NCBI GenBank assembly: GCA_031552185.1
Contig: JAVBMU010000100.1
Span: 34,192-98,191 of the forward strand
DNA length: 64,000 nucleotides
Direction of reading: 5' to 3'
DNA from: JAVBMU01 sp031552185
GTDB lineage: Bacteria > Actinomycetota > Actinomycetes > Actinomycetales > Cellulomonadaceae
This document shows positions 56,415-64,000 of this stretch, piece by piece. A program made the translations under genes and the position numbers. The notes beneath the pieces were generated by a model. It was not told where the DNA came from. It was given only the letters and a program-made list of their open reading frames with translations, and ran no database searches. Position 1 is the stretch's first letter; the number at the start of each line of letters is the position of its first letter.

Positions 56415-57593
56415 TCACGAGAACAGCCCGCCGAACCAGGAGGTGAAATCGTCGAGGCGCGCACCGAGCAGCCCGACGACGGTCCGCCCGGCCGCGGTGG
56501 ACAACAACGCCATGACCACGGCGAACAGCCCGGCGAGCGAGAGCAGAGCCAACTGGAAGTTCGAGATCCGGTGCCGGTACAGGCGCGAGACGCCCTTGGC
56601 GTCCACGAGCTTGCCGCCCACCCGCAGCCGGGTGAGGAAGGTGCTCGCCATGCCGGCCCGGCCCTTGTCCAGGAACTCCACCAGGGTGGCGTGGGTCCCG
56701 ACGGCGACGATGACCTCGGCCCCCTTGTCGTCCGCGAGCAGCATGGCGATGTCCTCGCTCGTCCCGGTCGCCGGGAAGACGACCGGTTCGATGCCGAGTT
56801 CTTCCATCCGCTCGAGCCCGGGTGCCTTGCCGTTGCGGTAAGCGTGTACCACGATCTCGGCGCCGCTGCTCAGCGCCCGGTCGGAGACCGAGTCCATGTC
56901 CCCCACGATCATGTCCGGCTTCCAGCCGGCGTCGAGGATCGCGTCGGCGCCGCCGTCGACGCCGATCAGGACCGGGCGGTATTCCTTGATGTACGGACGC
57001 AGCGTGGCGAGGTCCTCGCGGTAGTGATATCCGCGCACGACGATCAGCGCCTGGCGGCCCTCGAAGGAGGTCCGCACGTCCGGCACGCCGACGCCGTCGA
57101 GCAGCAGTTCGCGCTCGCGGCGCAGGTACTCCATCGTGTTCTCGGCGAAGGCCTCGATCTCCGTGGAGAGATTCGCCCGCGCCTCCTCCAGGCTGGTCTG
57201 CACAGTGTCCGGGCACTGCAGGGTGCCCTTCGCCACGACGTCCTCGCCGGCCAGGACTTCCCCGCCGCGCAGCCGCAGCTCGCGGCCCTCCGCGATCGAC
57301 ATAATGTCGGGGCCGAGATCATCTACGAGCACAATCCCGGCCTCGACCAGGATCTCGGGGCCGACATTCGGATACCGGCCGGAAATGGAGGGCGCCGCAT
57401 TCAGGACGGCGACCGGCTTCGCGGCGACGAGGGCGTCCGCTGCGACGCGGTCGATGTCCTGGTGATCGATGACAGCGATGTCGCCGGGTTGGAGCCTCTT
57501 GGTGAGCCGCTTGGTCCGAGCATCGACCCGGGCGGGGCCCATGGTGTCCGGCTCCGGCGTGGTGGCGGGGGGGCGTCGCAGCGTGAGTCTCAT
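56415..57593 (-). CDS. steA: SteA-family protein (thiamin pyrophosphokinase-like fold, membrane-anchored)
   Basis: This is a 392-residue cytoplasmic protein with a C-terminal membrane helix (about residues 343-367). The middle holds a TPK-like catalytic fold (GVDGGADAILDAGWKPDMIVG, then GDMDSVSDRAL, and TSEDIAMLLA), but it is not a thiamin enzyme. In C. glutamicum SteA acts with SteB to control peptidoglycan hydrolysis at septation. The ATG at 57593 follows an adjacent GTG at 57596 that could also serve. recN is immediately upstream. Confidence 0.9.
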   Translation of the reverse strand: MRLTLRRPPATTPEPDTMGPARVDARTKRLTKRLQPGDIAVIDHQDIDRVAADALVAAKPVAVLNAAPSISGRYPNVGPEILVEAGIVLVDDLGPDIMSIAEGRELRLRGGEVLAGEDVVAKGTLQCPDTVQTSLEEARANLSTEIEAFAENTMEYLRRERELLLDGVGVPDVRTSFEGRQALIVVRGYHYREDLATLRPYIKEYRPVLIGVDGGADAILDAGWKPDMIVGDMDSVSDRALSSGAEIVVHAYRNGKAPGLERMEELGIEPVVFPATGTSEDIAMLLADDKGAEVIVAVGTHATLVEFLDKGRAGMASTFLTRLRVGGKLVDAKGVSRLYRHRISNFQLALLSLAGLFAVVMALLSTAAGRTVVGLLGARLDDFTSWFGGLFS

Positions 57594-57599
57594 CACGGT

Positions 57600-59375
57600 C
57601 TATCGTCCCACGGCTGACGACTCCAGGAGTTCGAGAGCGTGCCGTCGGGCGGCTGCGGAATCTTGTGCGCCCGACAGCATCCGGGCCAGTTCCCGCACCC
57701 GATCCTCGCCCGAGACCTCACGAACGCCAGTGACCGTCCCGCCGACGACGCCATCCGCGCCCGCGGCGCCGGTCGCGTCCGGGTCGGCGATTTCGCCCGG
57801 AGTGTCCTTGGTCACAACCAATTGGGAGTCCGCGAAAGCGGCCACCTGCGCCAGGTGAGTCACGACGACGACCTGCGTCGTCCGCGCCAACCGCGCCAAC
57901 CGGCGGCCGACCTCGACGGCCGCCCGGCCCCCCACGCCGGCGTCGACCTCGTCGAAGACGAAGGTGGGCAAGGGCGCCCGCCCGGTCGCGGCCGGCTCGC
58001 CTGCGGCCGCCGTCGCCAGCGCCACCTCGATGGCCAACATCACCCGGGACAACTCGCCGCCGGATGCCCCCTGGCCGAGCGGGCGCGCGGGCGCGCCCGC
58101 ATGCGGCACCAGCGCGAAACCCACCTGATCGGCCCCCCAGGCGCCTGGCTCGGCCGCGGGGTCGACGGTGATCAGCAGCGTCGCGCCGCCCATCCCCAGC
58201 CCGCGCAGTTCAGCCGTCACCGCGGCGCTCAGCCCGGCGGCCGCGGCGGACCGCGACGCCGTGATCTGCCCGGCCAGGTCGGCCAGCCGCGCGGACACCT
58301 CGGCCAGCTCCGCGGCGAGGGACCCCAGCCGACCGCCGTCGTCCTCGAGGTCCAGCAATCGCAGCCCCGCCGCCGACGCCCAGTCGAGGACCTCGTCGAT
58401 CGTCCCGCCGCGCACCCGGGTCAGGCTCGCCAGCTCCGCGAGCCGCGCGTGAGCGGCCTCGAGGCCGGCGGGGTCTGCCTGCAGATCGTCGGCGTAGCCG
58501 GCGATGTCGGTCCCGATGTCCGCCAGCGCGTAGCCCACATCGGCCAGCCGCTCCGCGAGCGGCGCCAGCGCCGGATCGGTCCGGGCGGCGGCCTCCAACG
58601 CGCGCCGCGCCTGCTCGCACGCGGCCGCGGCGCCCGGCCCGGACCGCTCGTCGTCGCCCGCGATCGCCTCGTGCGCCACCTGGGCTGCCAGGCGGAGGTC
58701 CTCGGCGTTGGCCAGCCGCGCCGCCAGGGCCATCAGTTGCGCGTCCTCGCCCGGCCGCGGATCCACGCGTTCCACCGCCGCCAAGCCGGCGCGCAGTTCC
58801 TCCGCCTCCCGGGCGCGTTCGGCCGCATGGGTCTCGATCTCCTGGATCTTGGCGGCCAGCCCGGCCCGCTGCGTCCAGGCGGCGCGATAGTCGCGCAGCA
58901 ACTCGGCGTGGTCCGGACCTGCGTAGGCGTCCAGCGCCGCGCGCTGTCGGCTCGCGGAGCGCAGCCGCACCTGCTCGGATTGCCCGTGCACGGTCACCAG
59001 TTCCGCCGCGATGTCCCCCAGCACCGCCGCCGGCACGCCGCGCCCGCCCAGGTGTGCCCGGGATCGGCCGCCCGCCGCGACGGTGCGCAGCACCACGACC
59101 GTGCCGTCCTCCTCGATCTCGCCACCGGCGTCGTCGATCCGACGCAGCGCCGCCGGCACGTCCCCGACCCGGAACCGCCCCTCGGCGACCGCCGTCGTCT
59201 CGCCGCTGCGCACCGCGGCGGGGTCGGCCTTGCCACCCATCAGCAGCCCCAGCCCGGTCAGCAGCATCGTCTTGCCCGCCCCGGTCTCGCCCGTGATCAC
59301 CGTCAGACCCGGGCTCAGCGGGACCCGGGCCCGCCGGATCACGCCGAGATTCTCGATGGCGATCTCCTCGATCAC
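57600..59375 (-). CDS. recN: DNA repair protein RecN
   Basis: This is a 591-residue SMC-like ATPase for double-strand break repair. The N-terminal half-ATPase has GETGAGKTMLLTGL (about residues 28-41). Long coiled-coil arms (about 160-390) are rich in Ala/Arg/Glu. The C-terminal half has GASGGELSRVMLAIE, Walker B FVFDEVDAGVGG and VVVTHLAQVAAFAD. Some 30 residues are inserted near 530-560 (DATGAAGADGVVGG). The GTG overlaps the nadK stop (GTGA). The order nadK-recN-steA is as in mycobacteria. Confidence 0.95.
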   Translation of the reverse strand: MIEEIAIENLGVIRRARVPLSPGLTVITGETGAGKTMLLTGLGLLMGGKADPAAVRSGETTAVAEGRFRVGDVPAALRRIDDAGGEIEEDGTVVVLRTVAAGGRSRAHLGGRGVPAAVLGDIAAELVTVHGQSEQVRLRSASRQRAALDAYAGPDHAELLRDYRAAWTQRAGLAAKIQEIETHAAERAREAEELRAGLAAVERVDPRPGEDAQLMALAARLANAEDLRLAAQVAHEAIAGDDERSGPGAAAACEQARRALEAAARTDPALAPLAERLADVGYALADIGTDIAGYADDLQADPAGLEAAHARLAELASLTRVRGGTIDEVLDWASAAGLRLLDLEDDGGRLGSLAAELAEVSARLADLAGQITASRSAAAAGLSAAVTAELRGLGMGGATLLITVDPAAEPGAWGADQVGFALVPHAGAPARPLGQGASGGELSRVMLAIEVALATAAAGEPAATGRAPLPTFVFDEVDAGVGGRAAVEVGRRLARLARTTQVVVVTHLAQVAAFADSQLVVTKDTPGEIADPDATGAAGADGVVGGTVTGVREVSGEDRVRELARMLSGAQDSAAARRHALELLESSAVGR

Positions 59376-60334
59376 GCTTCGCCCACCTCCCGGCTCGGCT
59401 CGGCCGGCTCCCCGCCGGACCCCGACCGATCCCGCTCGTCGTCGGGCTCCAGGCCCCGCCCTCGCCAGCCCGCGACGGGCAGCGAGAATTTCGAGACCAG
59501 CCGGGAGGTGAACGTTCCCCGGCTCAGCCGGGCGAGCCGGATCGGCGTCGCGCTGCGCCGCACCTCGACCCGCGAACCCGCCGGCAGATCCACCTGCCGG
59601 CGTCCGTCGCAGATCAGGATCCCGGTCGACGCCGACCGGTCCAGCACCTCGACGGTGAAGGACGACGCCGGACCCACCACGAGCGGTCGGGCGAACAGCG
59701 CGTGCGCAGCGATCGGTACCAGGAGCACCGCATCCACGTTCGGCCAGACCACCGGACCGCCGGCCGAGAACGCGTGCGCCGTCGAGCCCGTCGCCGTCGC
59801 CATCACGACGCCGTCGCAACCGAAGGTGGACAGGGCATGCCCGTCGACCCCGATGGCGACCTCCAGCATCCGCTCGCGCTGCACCTTCTCGACCGAGGCC
59901 TCGTTCAGCGCCCAGCCCGTCAACGGTTCGGCGCGGCCGGGCAGATCAACTCGAACGTCGACCACCGGCCGTTCCTCGACGACGTACGACCGGTCCGCCA
60001 GCCGACGGACGGCGGCGCGCAGATCCTTGCGCTCGCTCTCGGCGAGGAAGCCGACGTGGCCCAAGTTGATGCCGAGCAGCGGCACCTCGGTGCCGTGCGT
60101 GAGCTCGGCGGCGCGCAGGATCGTGCCGTCCCCGCCGAGCACCAGCACCACCTCGGCAGCCATCACCTCGTAGGCGCGCGCATCGGACATGTGATTGCCG
60201 AAGGTCTCGGTGAGATCGTCGTCGTGCAGCGCGACGGTGAAACCGGCGTGCTCGAGTTCGCGCACGGCCTCCCGGAGGGCTACCACGGCCTCCGGCCGGC
60301 CGCCGTGCGTCACGATCAGGACTCGTCGGCTCAC
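59372..60334 (-). CDS. nadK: NAD kinase
   Basis: This 320-residue enzyme phosphorylates NAD to NADP. It has VLVLGGDGTILRAAEL (about residues 60-75), INLGHVGFLAE and TGSTAHAFSAGGP (about 181-193), the diagnostic motifs. A C-terminal extension after about 285 is Arg/Ser/Glu-rich and not conserved. The GTG at 60334 overlaps the tlyA stop and gives the normal N-terminus. It is co-expressed with tlyA and recN. Confidence 0.95.
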   Translation of the reverse strand: MSRRVLIVTHGGRPEAVVALREAVRELEHAGFTVALHDDDLTETFGNHMSDARAYEVMAAEVVLVLGGDGTILRAAELTHGTEVPLLGINLGHVGFLAESERKDLRAAVRRLADRSYVVEERPVVDVRVDLPGRAEPLTGWALNEASVEKVQRERMLEVAIGVDGHALSTFGCDGVVMATATGSTAHAFSAGGPVVWPNVDAVLLVPIAAHALFARPLVVGPASSFTVEVLDRSASTGILICDGRRQVDLPAGSRVEVRRSATPIRLARLSRGTFTSRLVSKFSLPVAGWRGRGLEPDDERDRSGSGGEPAEPSREVGEA

Positions 60335-61311
60335 TCTGCGCCCCCATCCACGTCGGTCGTGATCGCCGGCCTGTCGCCCACGGCGAGGACCGGCGGGGTC
60401 GGTGGCGCCCCGTCCGGCCGGCCGCCCGCCGCCGGGACCCAGGCCACCGCCCGAGCCGCCGCGGTCTCCAGGTCCATCCATGCGGGCCCGGGCGCCTGCG
60501 ACGCGCCCGAACCCACGACGTCGGAAACCACGACGCCGGAACCCACGGCACCCGATCCGGGTTCCCGGCGCAGCAGGAGGAAGTACTCCACGTTGCCGCT
60601 CGGGCCGGGCAGCGGGCTCGGCACGACCGCCGACGGGAGGAGGCCCTGCTCGGCCGCGCACCGGCCGACGTCGACCACTGCACGCGCCCGCAGCCCCGGG
60701 TCGCGGACCACTCCGCCGCGCCCGAGCCGCTCCCGGCCGACCTCGAATTGGGGCTTGACCAGGACAATGACGCGCGCTCCCGGCCGAGCGACCCCGGCGA
60801 TCGTAGGCAGGACGATCCGCAGCGAGATAAAGGACAGATCGGCGACCACCAGTTCCGGCGGGAACGCCAGGTGGTCCGGCCGCAACTCACGGACGTTCCG
60901 TCCCTCCAGGACCACGACGCGCGGGTCGGCGCGCAGGGGGGCGGCCAATTGCCCGTGCCCCACGTCCAGCGCGACCACCTGGGCCGCGCCGCGCTGCACC
61001 AGCACCTGCGTGAAGCCGCCCGTCGAGGCGCCGAGGTCGAGGCAGTGGGCGCCCGCCACGGTCGGCGCGACGCCGGCGCGCACCAGGGCGTCGAGCGCTC
61101 CGGCGAGCTTGTGGCCGGCTCGGGAAACGTAGTCCTGCTCCTGCGGCCGCGCCTCGACCACGAGGTCGGACGCGGCGGCCACCGCCGTCGACGGCTTGGT
61201 CACGGGCGCGCCGTCGGCCCGGACCCGGCCGGCCAGCACGAGGTCCCCCGCGTGCCGTCGCGACCGCGCCAGGCCGCGGCGGACGAGTTCGGCGTCCGCG
61301 CGCGCGCTCAT
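60331..61311 (-). CDS. tlyA: TlyA-family rRNA 2'-O-methyltransferase
   Basis: This 326-residue protein has an N-terminal S4 RNA-binding domain (about residues 4-60: DAELVRRGLARSRRHAGDL) and an FtsJ-like methyltransferase domain. The latter has the SAM site CLDLGASTGGFTQVL (about 90-104), ADLSFISL and VKPQFEVG. TlyA methylates 16S and 23S rRNA, and its loss gives capreomycin resistance in mycobacteria. A tail of about 70 residues after LLLRREP is low-complexity and not part of the fold. It follows the small ORF by one base. Confidence 0.93.
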   Translation of the reverse strand: MSARADAELVRRGLARSRRHAGDLVLAGRVRADGAPVTKPSTAVAAASDLVVEARPQEQDYVSRAGHKLAGALDALVRAGVAPTVAGAHCLDLGASTGGFTQVLVQRGAAQVVALDVGHGQLAAPLRADPRVVVLEGRNVRELRPDHLAFPPELVVADLSFISLRIVLPTIAGVARPGARVIVLVKPQFEVGRERLGRGGVVRDPGLRARAVVDVGRCAAEQGLLPSAVVPSPLPGPSGNVEYFLLLRREPGSGAVGSGVVVSDVVGSGASQAPGPAWMDLETAAARAVAWVPAAGGRPDGAPPTPPVLAVGDRPAITTDVDGGAE

Positions 61312-61312
61312 A

Positions 61313-61471
61313 TCAATCCTCGACCCGTCCGAGGCGCTCGACCAGGCCGTCGTGGATCGCCTCATACACGGCGACATGTTCCCGCGGCGCCAGGTTATGC
61401 AGGCCATCCAGCAGGGCGAGTTCCTCGATCTGCTCGGCCTCGCCCGCCGGATCGATTCCGGCCAACGACAT
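61313..61471 (-). CDS. Small conserved actinobacterial protein (Rv1693-like), 52 aa
   Basis: This is a short gene with a clear ribosome site (AGGAGAGG) before its ATG at 61471 and its stop one base from the tlyA start. The product begins MSLAGIDPAGEAEQIEELAL and continues with LDGLHNLAPREHVAVYEAIH and DGLVERL. It is acidic, all-helical and very probably soluble. A protein of this length and position precedes tlyA in mycobacteria (Rv1693), which supports its being real. The function is unknown. Confidence 0.85.
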   Translation of the reverse strand: MSLAGIDPAGEAEQIEELALLDGLHNLAPREHVAVYEAIHDGLVERLGRVED

Positions 61472-61569
61472 CGCCTCTCCTCGTCCTCGTGCGTGCTACC
61501 GGCTGCGGGACCGCCGACGAGGCCGGCCCGGCAGGTCAACGCTACCGGGCGCTGCGCCCAGGGCACGGA

Positions 61570-62610
61570 TCAGGGGCCGACCGCGAGTTGCGGGAGGCGA
61601 TCCGGGTCGACGCCCGCCCCGTGGTCGGCCGCTTCCCATGCCGCCGCCACCACGGCGCGGACAGTGTCGATCGTCGTCGGGCCGTCGACCTCGATCTCCA
61701 CCCCGCCGGCACGCACCCGAGCCGCCGAGGCCGCACACTGCCACCAGCCGTGCCCGGTCGGCGCCGGCGCGGCGTGGGGCACCAGCAGCGCGCGCAGGTC
61801 CGCGCCGATGTAGTCCGGTCGATGTTCGGGCGCCGCCAGGATCAGATCGCGCACCGTCGAGACGCCGGTCAGCACTGCGAGTCCCGAGTAGCCGCCGGCG
61901 CGGGCGCCGGCCAGGTCGGTGTCGAGCCGGTCGCCGATAACCAGCACTCGGTCGGCGCCGGCCCGCTCGACCGCCATCCGGTACATCGTCGGCGAAGGCT
62001 TGCCGGCGCTGTCGGGGACCACGCCGGTCGCGGCCTGCACCGCCCGGACGAGCGTCCCGTTGCCCGGCGCGATCCCGCGGGAGGTGGGAATCGACAGGTC
62101 GAGGTTGCTGGCCACGTGCCAGGCCCCCTGTTGGATGGCGTAGGCCGCCTCCGCGAGTTGCTCCCAGCCGACGGCCGGCGAGTAACCCTGCACCACGGCG
62201 ACGGGCTCGTCCTGCGCGGTCTCGACCACCACGAAGCCCTCATCGTGCACCGCGGTGAGCAGCCCGGCCCCGCCGACGACGAGCACCCGATCCCCCCGCT
62301 TCAGGCGGGTCCGCAGCAGCGCCGCCGCCGCCTGGGCCGCCGTCATAACTTCGTCGGGCGACGCCGGGATATCAAGTTCCGTGAGTTGCTCCGCCACCGT
62401 GCTCGGCTCGCGCGAGGCGTTGTTCGTGACGAAGACGAGCCGCAGGCCCGCTTCGCGCGCCTGTGCCAGCGAATGCGCCGCGTGCGGGATCGCCCGGTGG
62501 CTGCGGTAGGCGACACCGTCGAGGTCGACGAGGGCCAGCTCGTAGCGGGTCGCCAACGGCTCCGCGCAACCGCTCAGCCCGGCGGGGGCCGAGGCGCCCG
62601 CCGCCGTCAT
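61570..62610 (-). CDS. HAD-IIA family phosphatase (PGP/glycerol-3-phosphate phosphatase-like)
   Basis: This is a 346-residue HAD hydrolase of the NagD/PGP class. It has motif I ALVDLDGVAYR (about residues 26-36), motif II FVTNNASREP (about 59-68), motif III Lys in GKPSPTMYRMA and motif IV VIGDRLDTDLAGA (about 225-237), with a C2 cap between II and III. The M. tuberculosis homologue in the same position (Rv1692) is a glycerol-3-phosphate phosphatase. A C-terminal segment (about 280-346) is an extra domain. Its ATG overlaps the TPR gene stop (ATGA). Confidence 0.92.
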   Translation of the reverse strand: MTAAGASAPAGLSGCAEPLATRYELALVDLDGVAYRSHRAIPHAAHSLAQAREAGLRLVFVTNNASREPSTVAEQLTELDIPASPDEVMTAAQAAAALLRTRLKRGDRVLVVGGAGLLTAVHDEGFVVVETAQDEPVAVVQGYSPAVGWEQLAEAAYAIQQGAWHVASNLDLSIPTSRGIAPGNGTLVRAVQAATGVVPDSAGKPSPTMYRMAVERAGADRVLVIGDRLDTDLAGARAGGYSGLAVLTGVSTVRDLILAAPEHRPDYIGADLRALLVPHAAPAPTGHGWWQCAASAARVRAGGVEIEVDGPTTIDTVRAVVAAAWEAADHGAGVDPDRLPQLAVGP

Positions 62611-63650
62611 GAGGCGGTCCCGCCCGCTCGGGTGTTCGAGCCCTCATCGCCGGCGGGCGCCGCTTCGACCGGGGGCATCGGAGCTTCGTCCGCCCCGGCG
62701 TCCGACCCCTGGCCAGGCTCCTCGTCCGTCAGGTCGTAGACGACGATCTCCGCGTCCCGGTCGAGTTGCGCCCAGGTGCGCTCGGCCTGCGCCAGCAGCG
62801 CCTGCGCCTGCGCGCCGCGCCCGGCCATCGCCAGCACCGTGGCCTTGGCCTCCGCCAGGCGCGCGTCGAGGTCCGGCCGTCCCGGCACCCGGGGTGCGCG
62901 ATCGAGCACGGCGAGCGCGGCGTCGAGTTGCCCGAGGTCCGCCCGGGCCCCGCTGACCACCATCGCGAGTTCGAGTTCCGTCTCGGGCTCCAACGCGCCG
63001 GCCTCCTCAGCGGCCACCGCGATGGCCCGCTCGGGACGGCCGAGCCCGCGTTCGCAGTCGGCCATCACCGCGACATGCTCCGTGGATCCGCTCAGCCGCC
63101 GCAGCGTCCGCAATTCGCGCAACGCCTCTTGGTATCGCCCCGTCCGGTACGCCGCGAGGCCCGCGGTCTCCCGCACGACGTCGATCCGCCCGGCCCGCGC
63201 TACGGCGGCCCGGGCGTGGGCGTACGCCGTCTCGGGATCGTCCTCGAGCAGGCGAGCGACCATCACCAAGTGCCGGCCCACGTACTCCGCCGCGCTCTTG
63301 TCCAAGCTGCGCAATCGCCGCCGAGCCACATCATCCAAGTCGAGCCAGGACACGTCCGCCGGCACCGGCGGCCCCGCCGGCCGGCGGGGCGGCGCCTGAT
63401 CGTCCGATCGGCTCGTCGCGCTTCGACCTGCCGGCGAGCGACCGCTCGCGCTGCCGCCCGTCGGGCCTCGGCCGGAACTCGACCCGTACCTCGCGTCGCC
63501 ATCGCGCCCGGCGCTGTACCGGGAACCGCCCCGGGCACCGTCAGCTCGATCCGGGCGGGCGCCGCCGCGCGCCCGCCGACCGGGCGCCGAATCTCGATCC
63601 GCACGAGCGCGGTCACGGTCTTCGGAACCGCGCTCCTCAGGTTCGGTCAT
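62607..63650 (-). CDS. Tetratricopeptide-repeat protein (Rv1691-like)
   Basis: This is a 347-residue cytoplasmic protein. Residues 1-100 are disordered and rich in Arg/Gly/Ser/Asp. The rest is a TPR-like helical repeat array (LRSLDKSAAEYVGRHLVMVA, then ARLLEDDPETAYAHARAA and YRTGRYQEALRELRTL). The C-terminal tail is acidic. The ATG at 63650 follows AGAGGAAG. It lies between a 5S rRNA gene and the HAD phosphatase gene, the latter order being that of Rv1691-Rv1692. The binding partner is unknown. Confidence 0.85.
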   Translation of the reverse strand: MTEPEERGSEDRDRARADRDSAPGRRARGGARPDRADGARGGSRYSAGRDGDARYGSSSGRGPTGGSASGRSPAGRSATSRSDDQAPPRRPAGPPVPADVSWLDLDDVARRRLRSLDKSAAEYVGRHLVMVARLLEDDPETAYAHARAAVARAGRIDVVRETAGLAAYRTGRYQEALRELRTLRRLSGSTEHVAVMADCERGLGRPERAIAVAAEEAGALEPETELELAMVVSGARADLGQLDAALAVLDRAPRVPGRPDLDARLAEAKATVLAMAGRGAQAQALLAQAERTWAQLDRDAEIVVYDLTDEEPGQGSDAGADEAPMPPVEAAPAGDEGSNTRAGGTAS

Positions 63651-63876
63651 TCGGCTTCCTCTCTTCATCCTGGTCGGCGACCCGAAAAAACTGAAACCCG
63701 GGCGGCCAGGTGCTCCGCGGCAAGCGTGCGCGCTGATCCTGTCGGGCGCGATTCTGCCACGGTCGGGTCCCCGATTCGAGCAACTTCGGCGCCTGCGCTT
63801 CGGCGGTAGGGCTTTCGGCCGGACGCGGTGCGCTGTCTGTACAGCTGTCGGGATAGGTTGCCGGCGCCGGGTATGT
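63651..63876. other. Intergenic region between the rrn terminator and the TPR gene
   Basis: These 226 bases carry the promoter of the TPR-HAD-tlyA string somewhere, but no clear -10/-35 pair stands out. Only the ribosome site (AGAGGAAG, about ten bases before the ATG) is obvious. No gene is seen. Confidence 0.4.
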
Positions 63877-63907
63877 CGAAGGCCCACCCTGTTGGGGTGG
63901 GCCTTCG
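63877..63907 (-). terminator. rrn operon terminator hairpin
   Basis: CGAAGGCCCACCC (63877-63889) and its exact complement (63895-63907) form a 13-base stem with a five-base loop, three bases beyond the 3' end of the 5S rRNA. It terminates transcription coming from the right on the minus strand. The tail is not T-rich. Confidence 0.85.
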
Positions 63908-63910
63908 GGT

Positions 63911-64000
63911 GTTCGGCGGTGTCCTACTCTCCCACTCCCTGGCGGGGGCAGTACCATTGGCGCTGGCAGGCTTAGCTTCCGGGTTCGGTATGGGTCCGGG
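63911..64000 (-). rRNA. rrf: 5S ribosomal RNA (partial, 3' 90 nt)
   Basis: Read on the minus strand, the sequence contains the conserved 5S core CCCATACCGAACCCGGAAG (about 63977-63995) and the helix region ending GTAGGACACCGCCGAAC at 63911. The 5' 25-30 bases are beyond the window. Being followed by a strong hairpin, it is the end of an rrn operon whose 16S and 23S genes should lie to the right. Confidence 0.95.

Noticed and set aside
52670..56446. Very long open frame of over 1200 codons on the plus strand
   Set aside because: It is antisense to murJ, the MraY-like gene and steB, which have clear motifs. High GC keeps stop codons out of the complementary frames; the translation is low-complexity Arg/Pro/Gly/Ala.
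57639..60173. 844-codon plus-strand open frame opposite recN and nadK
   Set aside because: It mirrors the coding strand of RecN/NadK in reverse complement; no ribosome site and no known domain.

Overview
The window is chromosomal DNA from a very high-GC actinobacterium (Actinomycetota). This rests on codon use, on many GTG and TTG starts, on many genes that appear to be transcribed leaderless, and on gene orders typical of actinomycetes. Those orders are glgM/glgC back to back, fabG-fabI, sufR-B-D-(Rieske)-C-S-U-T next to an ABC pair plus ctaA, and NUDIX-pyrG-murJ-like-steB-steA-recN-nadK-tlyA-(small ORF)-HAD-TPR. The genus cannot be fixed from this sequence.

Layout. 1-6.6 kb: the 5' part of a SpoU-family rRNA/tRNA methyltransferase, an MFS permease, and a TetR regulator with a heterodimeric ABC exporter. 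6.7-9.5 kb: an SPFH/NfeD membrane pair and a lone ABC ATPase. 9.5-13.6 kb: a conserved protein, then glgM and glgC (divergent) and serB. 13.6-15.8 kb: fabG, fabI and a SixA-type phosphatase. 15.9-20.6 kb: a DUF3099 protein, a small putative zinc protein and SURF1 in one overlapping operon, an ABC-F protein, and a membrane-anchored zinc metallopeptidase.

20.6-35.1 kb is the accessory part. It holds three VapBC-type toxin-antitoxin pairs, an F420-dependent-nitroreductase-like gene, broken fragments of an HsdM methylase, an ATPase with a DUF234-like end and a cation transporter, and a sugar O-acetyltransferase. It also has a large DUF2510/collagen-like/transglutaminase surface protein, a PadR regulator with its membrane-protein partner and a striking palindromic operator, and one 837-residue protein fusing a GmrSD-type (DUF262+DUF1524) restriction module to an alkyltransferase-like DNA-binding domain and a DUF4268 domain. 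The fusion protein is the best candidate for a defence function.

35.2-42.5 kb is the Suf iron-sulfur cluster operon, read leftwards from sufR. A CAAC-N6-GTTG inverted repeat in the sufR promoter matches the known SufR operator pattern. 42.7-47.2 kb is a tightly overlapping five-gene cassette: small secreted Cys protein, lipoprotein, peptidoglycan-binding membrane fusion protein, ABC ATPase, MacB/FtsX permease. It sits between sufR and the ABC-ctaA group, which are usually close neighbours, and looks like a self-contained export or envelope system. 47.4-50.3 kb: DrrAB-like ABC transporter and heme A synthase. 50.3-63.7 kb: the core housekeeping string from NUDIX hydrolase to TPR protein. The window ends inside a 5S rRNA gene on the minus strand, followed by a 13-bp terminator hairpin, so an rrn operon lies to the right.

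No tRNA, CRISPR array, intact insertion sequence or integrase was seen. Function calls rest on motifs read from the translations, not on database searches.
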